NCBI GenBank assembly: GCA_020430865.1
Contig: JAGQIY010000707.1
Location: 1 to 6,282, forward strand
Source: Myxococcales bacterium
GTDB taxonomy: Bacteria > Myxococcota > Polyangia > Polyangiales > Polyangiaceae
Length of the DNA: 6,282 nt
Direction: 5' to 3'
Part shown: positions 1 through 5,420 of the stretch, one piece after another
How the letters are laid out: every line of letters starts with the position of its first letter
Position numbering within the stretch: the first letter of the stretch is position 1
The notes under the pieces: model-generated
What the model saw: the letters and a program-made list of their open reading frames with translations, nothing else
What the model was told of the DNA's origin: nothing
Databases searched by the model: none
Made by a program: the position numbers and the translations under genes

Positions 1-69
1 ATGGTTCCATCCGGCGCCACACGCGCACTGCTCACTGAAAGCCGCTGAGCGAACGACCCCGACGACGCA

Positions 70-84
70 GCGCAGAGGCTGCGC
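70..84. other. Short GC-rich hairpin upstream of the deiminase gene
   Basis: GCGCAG (70-75) and CTGCGC (79-84) are perfect inverted repeats around a 3-base AGG loop. The hairpin lies 17 bases before the GTG at 102. It could sit in the 5' leader of the deiminase gene or end transcription from a gene further left, since a frame open from base 1 stops at 46-48. There is no T-tract, and short GC-rich inverted repeats arise by chance in such DNA, so this is only a candidate. The rest of 1-101 shows no recognisable promoter. Confidence 0.2.
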
Positions 85-101
85 GCGCCCCCTGGCAAAC
101 C

Positions 102-1304
102 GTGCACGGCGCTGCCCGTGCAACGACCTGCAAAGCCCCTGGCGCATGGCACGGAAACTGCTCTACTACGCGGATCGTGCAGAAGAGCCTTGGCTGGTTC
201 GTCGTCCTCACCGGGTGCGCATGCACCCCTACCCTACGCTCGGCGCCGATCTCGGAGCCGGAGCCAGGACAGTCCGCGGCCCCGAGCTACGTGAAGCGCT
301 CCGCGGCCCGGGATCCCGCGCGCCTGCGAGGCGACTGGGAGGTGCCGAGCACGCTGCTCATCGGCTGGGACTCCGATTGGTCCGAGGCCGTGGAGACCAT
401 CGTCGCTGCCGGGGCGTCGGAGGTGCAGATGGACGTGCTCTTCGGCGAGGAGCAGCCCGAAGTCGAGTACGAAAAGCAGCTATTTTCCCTGGGTGCGAAC
501 GTGATTCACTTGGATCTGGATACGCCTTGGGTGCGGGACTACGGCCCGCTACAGATCCACACGGCAACAGGTGAAGCGCGCTGGCTGGACGCTCACTACT
601 CCTTCGAACGAGCCCGCGACGACATGCTGCCGCAGCTGCTTGCTCCTGGCTTCTCCGCCATCGTGGAGAGCATGCCGCTCGAGGTCGACGGGGGCGCAGT
701 GATCGGCAACGGAGAGGGCCTGTGCGCGATCACCGATCGCAGCCTCGGCGACGCGGGTCTCAGCCCCGAGGATCCAGACATGGACGCGCTGCTCCACACC
801 ATGGGCTGTGACACGTTGGCAGTGCTTCCCAACTTGCTCGACGAAACGACAGGCCACGCCGACGTCATGGCTCAGTTCACCGCTCCCGACCGCGTGATGG
901 TCAGCCAGGTCGACGCTTCGACCCACCCAACCGACGCCGCGATCTTGGACGAGACCGTCCGTGTCTTGCAGGAGGCCGCCGCGAGCCGTGCGAAGCCGCT
1001 GGCGGTGGTGCGCGTCCCCATGCACGTCAGCGGGAAGCGCTACTTCTCCTACGTCAACGGCACGCCGCTGAGGGACCACTACCTCGCCCCCAGCTTTCGG
1101 ACGCTCTCCCTCGATTTCGAGGCGAAGGCCCACCAGGCGCTCGCCAGGGCCGTCGGCCCCCGCAAGCTGGTGAGCGTGCCCGCAGATGCCATGGTGGATC
1201 GCGGCGGAGTCATCCACTGCATCACGCTGGGCCTCAAGGAAGCCAACGCGGTGCGTGAGCTGGACGTGGGTGCCGCCGACGATGGCGACGAGATGCCGCT
1301 TTGA
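102..1304 (+). CDS. Exported lipoprotein of the agmatine deiminase / Porphyromonas-type peptidylarginine deiminase family
   Basis: The protein carries the motifs of the guanidine-modifying PAD/agmatine deiminase family (PF04371), which hydrolyses a guanidinium group to a ureido group and ammonia through a catalytic Cys. Numbered from the GTG at 102 (400 aa), they are WVRDYGP (143-149, Asp146), EVDGG followed by NGEG (194-206), GHAD (251-254, catalytic His and Asp), a YVNG segment (317-320) and GGVIHC (368-373, catalytic Cys373). All expected catalytic residues are present and the C-terminus is complete. RDYGP resembles P. gingivalis peptidylarginine deiminase more than the RDTGP I recall for cytosolic agmatine deiminases. 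The N-terminus has a hydrophobic run ending in a lipobox, LTGC (36-39), which predicts membrane anchoring outside the cytoplasm; this fits a protein- or peptide-arginine substrate better than agmatine. Start is uncertain: GTG at 102 is the first in-frame start after a stop at 36, but GTG at 177 gives a short 13-residue signal peptide and G/C at third positions rises after 177. Neither has a clear ribosome binding site. Family is secure, substrate is not. Confidence 0.85.
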   Translation: MHGAARATTCKAPGAWHGNCSTTRIVQKSLGWFVVLTGCACTPTLRSAPISEPEPGQSAAPSYVKRSAARDPARLRGDWEVPSTLLIGWDSDWSEAVETIVAAGASEVQMDVLFGEEQPEVEYEKQLFSLGANVIHLDLDTPWVRDYGPLQIHTATGEARWLDAHYSFERARDDMLPQLLAPGFSAIVESMPLEVDGGAVIGNGEGLCAITDRSLGDAGLSPEDPDMDALLHTMGCDTLAVLPNLLDETTGHADVMAQFTAPDRVMVSQVDASTHPTDAAILDETVRVLQEAAASRAKPLAVVRVPMHVSGKRYFSYVNGTPLRDHYLAPSFRTLSLDFEAKAHQALARAVGPRKLVSVPADAMVDRGGVIHCITLGLKEANAVRELDVGAADDGDEMPL

Positions 1305-1392
1305 AGCGGAGGGCTCCCGCCTCCTGTAGCTCCAACGGCGACCGCTGAACCGCGCAAGCCGTGCGCACCTGTGCACGCCTTGCGCAGCGCCG

Positions 1393-1418
1393 GGGGCTGA
1401 CTCGATCCCTCGAGCCCC
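1393..1418. terminator. Candidate hairpin between convergent genes
   Basis: GGGGCT (1393-1398) and AGCCCC (1413-1418) can pair around a 14-base loop. An alternative inner stem pairs CTCGA (1401-1405) with TCGAG (1410-1414) around TCCC. It lies in the 141-base gap where the deiminase gene (ending 1304) and the sulfatase-fold gene (ending 1446) converge, the place where a bidirectional terminator would be expected. There is no T-tract on either strand. A second weak GC-rich inverted repeat follows the deiminase stop at about 1308-1324. No gene is seen in this gap. Confidence 0.25.
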
Positions 1419-1445
1419 ATCGCCTCTCGCCTCGAGCTCCCCCCG

Positions 1446-3698
1446 CTAGCGTGCAGCCACCTTGGGCTTGGCCGGCGGCTCCGGACGCGGGAACAGCGGG
1501 CTGCCAACCAGCTGATCCAGCATCTCCAGCAGCGCCGCGCTCTGCTGCTGCGAGACGTCGGTGGCTTCGGGATCGCGGTCATCCAGGCGATGGACCTCCG
1601 GCACGCCGCTCTCGAGGGGGACGACGAGCTTCAGACGTCGCTCCGAGTCGATCACACCGATCCTGAGGCGATCGGTCTTGTACCAAGCCTCCATCAAGAT
1701 CGGCAGGCGCCGTGCAGGGACGATGGGCAGCGCGTGCACCAGCAGGTCCTCGCCGTGATACCCGGCGAGAGACCGGGTTGGCTCGAGCGCTCGCACCAGG
1801 GTGGGGGCGACGTCCGCCAGGGAGATCGGCCGCGTGACCCGGCGAGGCGTTACCCCAGGGATACGCATCGCGAGGGGCACGTGAACCAGCCCTTCCCAAA
1901 GGAAGGTCGAGTGCACCCAGAAGCCGTGGCGCCCCAGCGCCTCCCCGTGATCGGCCATGATCACGACGAGCGTCCGGTCCTTGAGCCCGCGGCGCTCGAG
2001 CTCGCGCATCAGCCGGCCGAACTCCTCGTCGACCGCGCGCGCTGCGACCCGGTAACGCCAGATGGGGTCTTCCTCGTCCTCGACCCCGAGGGTCGCCGCT
2101 CGCTCGTCCACGTACGCGCCGTCGAGCTCCCGCCAGTTGTGGACGTCGAAGTTGAAGACCCAGCCGAAGAACGGCTGCTCGGCGCGGTCCAGGGCGTCAC
2201 GGCTCACGCCGGGGGCGCGCTCCACCAAGACGGCGGCCGGACGCCGCGAGTCGGCGCTGCGGGACGGAGCGAGACCACGGTTGTCCGCGAGCGGCAGCGC
2301 GCTCCGGCCCTCGCCGTCGAACAGCGTCGCGATCGCGCGATCCACGAGCTTGGCGGCGGTCGGCTGGGTGGCTCCGTAGCCCCAGACCTGCTCGCCCGGG
2401 TTGTAGTCGGCCACCGTCTCCATGCGGTTGAACTTGAAGCTCGGCAGCTCGCGCCCAAGGAACTCCCCAGCGCTACGCGGGATGATCAACGTGGTCTCGC
2501 GCCCGGAGTGCTCGGCCTGTCCGAGCACGGTGGGCGCTTGCTTGTTCGGGCCGTCGAAGCGGCCACCGAGCACGACCGGCAAGGTGCTGACGGTGTCGCT
2601 GGCCGCGCTGTACGCGTTGTCGAAGCACAGCGATTCCTCACAGAAATGCACGAAGTTCGGCATCACCTTCGGATCGCTCGCGATGTCCGCGCGCAGGGTA
2701 TCGACATAGTAGACCAGCACGTTCAGCTGCTCGGGATCCGGGCGCAGCCCAGCGAGGGCCTCCTCGGTCTCCTTGGGCAGGGCTGGAGGCGCAGACCACT
2801 CGGGTTTCTGCGACGTCACGGTCAGGTCGTAGTTGCGCTTGAGCCGCTTCACTCCCGGTGAATCCGCCGACTCCTCGCCAAGCAAGTCCTCCTCCACGGT
2901 CTGCACGCGAGCCATCAGTCGGCCGACATAGACCGGCTCTCGCCAGGCGGGCCGCAGCTCGTCGAACAACCGAGCACGCCAGAACGGGAACGCAAGCAGG
3001 CTCACGACCGCGAGCCCGGCGATCACATCGAGGGCCCGAGCGACGCGGCGAGCGTCTCGCTCGAGCGCCGTGAGTAGACACCACGCGGAACCGATCAGGG
3101 ACAGCAGGGCCGTCGCCTCGAACAACGCATGCAGAGAGGCATACAGGGAGATCAGCACCGTCAGGTCCAGCGCCATCGCCAGCACGGCGATCGAGAACAA
3201 CGCCGCCGCGAACACCAGCGGAGTACGCGGACTCTCACTGCGCGCGACGCGCAGGATCAACCAGCGGGCAAGCACCACCGAGGCCCCGAGCGCGAACCCG
3301 ACGGGCCAGGCGAACGACGCCAGGCGCGCGGCCTTGCCGTGACTCACCAGGGGGGTGATCAGTGAGTGAGCGCCCCAGCCGGCCAGGCCGATCAACAGCA
3401 GCACTGGCAGCCAGCGCGCGAGGCGCAGCGCGTTGCCAGCGCGGCTCTTGCGCAGCAAGCGCGCAACCTGAGCCGACACCAGCTCCACGAGCAGCAGGCC
3501 CACGCCAGCCCCCACGCCCCACGCCACGTACAAGGCGGTGGACGCGCCCAGGTGCCAGCCGAGGTTCACTTGCTGCCAGTCGTGACGTGCCCAAACGTCC
3601 GCGAGCACGAAGCACAACCCCGCGAGCGCGCTCGCCGCCACCAGACGACGGGCGCTTCGGAGCCAGCTAGGCCAGGAACGAGACTGATCTACCGCCAT
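1446..3698 (-). CDS. Multi-pass membrane protein with a sulfatase / alkaline-phosphatase-fold domain (Thr/Ser-type, no CxPxR)
   Basis: This 750-residue protein has about seven hydrophobic segments (roughly 19-35, 51-76, 97-116, 127-148, 160-183, 188-209, 224-240), then a soluble domain (about 325-735) of the sulfatase/phosphoethanolamine/LtaS superfamily (PF00884). Visible landmarks are VDTLRAD (332-338, metal-binding Asp333), the nucleophile region DTVSTLP (368-374), FDVH (517-520), ADHGE (582-586, metal-binding Asp583 and His584) and VHST (595-598). The C/S-x-P-x-R signature of formylglycine sulfatases is absent: Thr372 sits where the Cys would be and Thr369 is a second candidate nucleophile. 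Family knowledge says Thr-type members with a membrane N-terminus transfer phosphoethanolamine or phosphoglycerol (EptA, LtaS), so a lipid or envelope-polymer transferase or hydrolase is a better guess than a sulfatase; substrate unknown. About 45 Arg/Ala/Ser-rich residues (462-507) look like an insertion before QPFFGW. ATG at 3698 is chosen because a basic then hydrophobic N-terminus follows; no clear ribosome binding site. It converges with the deiminase gene and lies 251 bases downstream of the OmpA-like gene. Confidence 0.85.
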   Translation of the reverse strand: MAVDQSRSWPSWLRSARRLVAASALAGLCFVLADVWARHDWQQVNLGWHLGASTALYVAWGVGAGVGLLLVELVSAQVARLLRKSRAGNALRLARWLPVLLLIGLAGWGAHSLITPLVSHGKAARLASFAWPVGFALGASVVLARWLILRVARSESPRTPLVFAAALFSIAVLAMALDLTVLISLYASLHALFEATALLSLIGSAWCLLTALERDARRVARALDVIAGLAVVSLLAFPFWRARLFDELRPAWREPVYVGRLMARVQTVEEDLLGEESADSPGVKRLKRNYDLTVTSQKPEWSAPPALPKETEEALAGLRPDPEQLNVLVYYVDTLRADIASDPKVMPNFVHFCEESLCFDNAYSAASDTVSTLPVVLGGRFDGPNKQAPTVLGQAEHSGRETTLIIPRSAGEFLGRELPSFKFNRMETVADYNPGEQVWGYGATQPTAAKLVDRAIATLFDGEGRSALPLADNRGLAPSRSADSRRPAAVLVERAPGVSRDALDRAEQPFFGWVFNFDVHNWRELDGAYVDERAATLGVEDEEDPIWRYRVAARAVDEEFGRLMRELERRGLKDRTLVVIMADHGEALGRHGFWVHSTFLWEGLVHVPLAMRIPGVTPRRVTRPISLADVAPTLVRALEPTRSLAGYHGEDLLVHALPIVPARRLPILMEAWYKTDRLRIGVIDSERRLKLVVPLESGVPEVHRLDDRDPEATDVSQQQSAALLEMLDQLVGSPLFPRPEPPAKPKVAAR

Positions 3699-3734
3699 TG
3701 AGCGAGTCCGTGTGTAGCACCGCGTGTGCCAAAC

Positions 3735-3744
3735 GTTCCGGAAC
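3735..3744. promoter_or_regulatory. 10-base perfect palindrome upstream of the sulfatase-fold gene
   Basis: GTTCCGGAAC is a perfect palindrome centred about 41 bases upstream of the ATG at 3698, in the least GC-rich stretch of the gap (about 3728-3772). Its place in a probable leader or promoter region would suit a dimeric regulator. I cannot identify convincing -10 and -35 boxes, and a single 10-base palindrome is weak evidence. Confidence 0.2.
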
Positions 3745-3785
3745 TGTAACAGAGGACCCTGGACATTTTGGAGCGCCTCGTGTTC

Positions 3786-3919
3786 GGCTTCTCAGCCCGC
3801 CCGTCGAGGGGTTTGGGGGTGAGGTCCCCCGACCCCGAGACGCGAAACGCCGCGAGCCTCGAAGGACCCGCGGCGTTCGCGGAAACACGTCGCTGGAGTG
3901 GCTGATTCGTCTCGACGAA
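3786..3919 (-). other. Intergenic region with four consecutive hairpins after the OmpA-like gene
   Basis: Starting 31 bases past the OmpA-like stop, the gap holds inverted repeats in series. In minus-strand order they are: ACGAA/TTCGT around a 4-base loop (3906-3919); a strong arm pair at 3841-3854 and 3869-3881, identical except for one bulged A, with a 14-base loop; a G/C-rich pair at 3808-3819 and 3826-3836 with one bulge and one wobble pair; and GGCT/AGCC around a 4-base loop (3786-3797). The two central hairpins are long enough to be non-trivial even in GC-rich DNA. The likeliest role is transcription termination or 3'-end protection of the OmpA-like mRNA, although no hairpin is followed by a T-tract. 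A structured leader of the sulfatase-fold gene or a repetitive extragenic element is also possible. Confidence 0.4.
3841..3881 (-). terminator. Strong GC-rich hairpin, probable terminator of the OmpA-like gene
   Basis: The left arm CGCGAAACGCCGCG (3841-3854) pairs with the right arm CGCGGCGTTCGCG (3869-3881), giving 13 base pairs with one bulged A. The loop is 14 bases and can form a further 3-pair stem. The hairpin begins 69 bases past the OmpA-like stop codon and 143 bases before the sulfatase-fold start. It is the most stable-looking structure in the window. The missing U-tract makes classical intrinsic termination uncertain. Confidence 0.4.
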
Positions 3920-3949
3920 CCGGCGCTGGCAGGGATCCGAGACCGAGGC

Positions 3950-4486
3950 TCAGTCCCCCAGTCGCACGTCGACTCGGCGGTCCAGGGCGTAGCTGGCCTC
4001 GTCCGTGCCCGAAGCGTCCAGCTCCCCGCGGGAGGAGGTCTCCATCTGTGAGCCGCTCAGCTTGCGCGCGACCAGCACGCGCTTGACGCCGCCAGCGCGC
4101 CGGCCACCCAAGGTGAGGTTGTACTCCTCGTCCCCCCGCGGGTCCGCGTGACCGACCAGCAGCATCTTCCGGCCCTTCAGCGCGCCGCTCGAGAAGCACT
4201 CGGCCAGCTTGGTCAAGACGGGATAGTCGCCCTGCTTCACGTTGGCGGAGTTGAAGTCGAAATGAGCTTCGGAGCTGGCGATGCCACACGCCTTGAGGAT
4301 CTTGTCGTCGATGCTCAGCTGAGTGGGCGCGCCGTCGTCTTCCGCCGAGGCCTTGGGCCCCGCGGCAGGGGTCGAGTCGCCGACGCCTTGGGTCGAAGCT
4401 CCGCTTGGGGCAACCGGCGGATGCGGGTCCGAGGAGCACGCCATGGCGAGCAGTGCGATGGTGGAGGCAATGACTAGGTTCTTCAT
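3950..4486 (-). CDS. OmpA/Pal-type peptidoglycan-binding outer-membrane lipoprotein
   Basis: The 178-residue product from the ATG at 4486 starts with a lipoprotein signal peptide: Lys2, a hydrophobic run, then a lipobox LAMAC with the acylated Cys at 17. A Pro/Ala/Ser/Gly-rich linker (about 20-55) leads into a C-terminal OmpA-like domain (about 72-178). Its marks are HFDFNS (75-80), GHADPRG (112-118), EYNLTLGGRRA (121-131) and DRRVDV (169-174). In the family, the Asp of GHxD (here Asp115) and the Arg of the LxxRR segment (here 129/130) bind diaminopimelate in peptidoglycan, so the protein should tether the outer membrane to the wall, as Pal does. Cys67 and Cys97 flank the first strand and helix and could form a disulfide. 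An upstream in-frame ATG at 4555 would add 23 polar residues before the signal peptide, so 4486 is preferred. No tolB, tolR or other tol-pal gene is nearby, hence no pal symbol. Gaps of 250 and 251 bases suggest its own promoter and terminator. Confidence 0.88.
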   Translation of the reverse strand: MKNLVIASTIALLAMACSSDPHPPVAPSGASTQGVGDSTPAAGPKASAEDDGAPTQLSIDDKILKACGIASSEAHFDFNSANVKQGDYPVLTKLAECFSSGALKGRKMLLVGHADPRGDEEYNLTLGGRRAGGVKRVLVARKLSGSQMETSSRGELDASGTDEASYALDRRVDVRLGD

Positions 4487-4736
4487 ATCGTGGAGCTCGT
4501 TGGTGAGCCGGAGAGGCGCGCCTTGGGGCGTCGTCTTGATTCCCCGTGGTAACATTGGTTCGTCACGCTGATGTCGTATCGAGCCGCGAGGCTCGAGGCG
4601 GACAAAGCACGCGACGTGCCGAACCAGCTGGACCTCCGTTGCCGATCATCCAGCGCGAAACGTGGCAGGAATCGCGGAGGCGCTGGGACGCGGTCGCAAA
4701 CTCCGCGCGCGGGCGCGCAGCGACTGCACCACGACG
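4487..4736 (-). promoter_or_regulatory. Gap between the amidohydrolase and OmpA-like genes
   Basis: These 250 bases contain no ORF I would call and must hold the 3' end of the amidohydrolase message and probably the promoter of the OmpA-like gene. A perfect 7-pair hairpin (TCGAGCC at 4579-4585, GGCTCGA at 4590-4596, loop GCGA) lies about 141 bases past the amidohydrolase stop. A weaker GC repeat (GCGCG 4705-4709, CGCGC 4714-4718) lies nearer that stop. Neither has a T-tract. The less GC-rich stretch 4530-4580 is the likeliest promoter site, but I cannot assign -10 or -35 boxes or a ribosome binding site with confidence. Confidence 0.3.
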
Positions 4737-5420
4737 TCAGTCGAGCGCGAAGCGCAACGCGTCGGCCACCCGCGCGGACACGGCTGCGCTGCCCAGGCGG
4801 GCCAGAAAGGCCTGATTCAGCTCCAGCTCCAGGCCCTGGTAGCCAGCCCCGAGACGCTTGCGCAGCGCAGTGGGCAAGCCATCGGCGACGCCCCGATACG
4901 GGTAGTTGCGCCTCACCCGGCAGTCGCTCGCCACGAGTCGCTCCCGGAGCAGACTTGCCAGGCGACGCTCACCGGGCCGCCGGGGATCGTACAGCAGGCC
5001 GATCTCGGCGTTGCGCCGCTCCCCATCGAGCTCGGGCGTGAAGGAGTGCACCGCCAGGTGCACGACGTGACCGTGCTGCTTCGAGATCTCGGCCAGTTGG
5101 TCCGCCACCCGCTGCCAGTGAGCCGCGTGGAGGCGCAGCAACCACCCCCGCTGGCGCTCGTCCAGTCCACGGGTCCACGCGGAGAACAGCCTGGGGTGAT
5201 GCGAGCTGCGGTTCAGATCGACGACCAGGCGTGAGTAGCGGCCCGCAATCAGCGGCGCAGCGAAGCGGCGCGACAGCCTGCGCGCGACCTCCACAGCGCC
5301 TGCATCCCAACCGCGATGCGAATCCAGGATCGCCTTGGCTCCGGCGAATGCGGGCTCCAGGCTGCTGGGCACTCGCCGACTCGCGTGCTCACAGCTGACG
5401 AGCAGCGCCCACGCGGTCAC
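4737..5420 (-). CDS. N-formylglutamate amidohydrolase family protein
   Basis: This 227-residue protein matches the N-formylglutamate amidohydrolase (HutG-type, PF05013) family along its whole length. Visible motifs are SCEHAS (9-14), DSHRGWDAGA (33-42), SRLVVDLNRS (63-72), VHSFTPELDGERRNAEIGLL (124-143), YDPRRPGE (144-151), RNYPYRGVADG (171-181) and GLELELNQ (196-203). The conserved His and acidic residues (His12, Asp33, His35, His125, Glu198 or Glu200) are those the family uses for metal-dependent amide hydrolysis. The classical member releases glutamate and formate from N-formylglutamate in histidine degradation. No hut gene is present here, so a related N-acyl- or peptidyl-glutamate amide is an equally good substrate guess and no symbol is given. 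There is no signal peptide, so it should be cytosolic. The GTG start at 5420 overlaps the TGA of the preceding ligase gene as GTGA, indicating translational coupling and a shared pathway. Length is at the short end for the family but the fold appears complete. Confidence 0.88.
   Translation of the reverse strand: MTAWALLVSCEHASRRVPSSLEPAFAGAKAILDSHRGWDAGAVEVARRLSRRFAAPLIAGRYSRLVVDLNRSSHHPRLFSAWTRGLDERQRGWLLRLHAAHWQRVADQLAEISKQHGHVVHLAVHSFTPELDGERRNAEIGLLYDPRRPGERRLASLLRERLVASDCRVRRNYPYRGVADGLPTALRKRLGAGYQGLELELNQAFLARLGSAAVSARVADALRFALD

Noticed and set aside
1..48. Short frame from the ATG at base 1 to TGA at 46-48, possibly the tail of an upstream gene
   Set aside because: Only 15 codons are visible with no recognisable sequence, so it cannot be told from chance.
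146..574. Plus-strand open frame starting with ATG near the deiminase N-terminus
   Set aside because: Arg/Gly/Ala-rich translation in another frame of the deiminase gene; the deiminase frame has the family motifs.
549..1376. 275-residue minus-strand open frame opposite the deiminase gene
   Set aside because: No domain or motif, biased composition, and it lies across the whole set of conserved deiminase motifs on the plus strand.
1590..2861. Long 423-residue plus-strand open frame opposite the sulfatase-fold gene
   Set aside because: Its product is rich in Arg, His, Gln, Asp and Gly with no recognisable motif, as expected for the mirror of a high-GC gene. The opposite strand carries clear family motifs throughout.
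1446..3698. Labelling the membrane protein a formylglycine-dependent sulfatase
   Set aside because: No Cys or Ser within a CxPxR-type signature; the segment reads STLPVV with no following Arg at the expected place.
3792..4439. 215-residue minus-strand open frame overlapping the OmpA-like gene and the hairpin region
   Set aside because: Arg/Gly-rich shadow frame; the overlapping frame encodes the full OmpA domain and lipobox.
4487..4555. N-terminal extension of the OmpA-like protein from an upstream ATG at 4555
   Set aside because: It would place 23 polar residues ahead of a good lipoprotein signal peptide that begins at the ATG at 4486.
4546..4815. 89-residue plus-strand open frame across the gap and the amidohydrolase 3' end
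   Set aside because: No motif, Arg/Ala-rich, overlaps a well-supported gene on the other strand.
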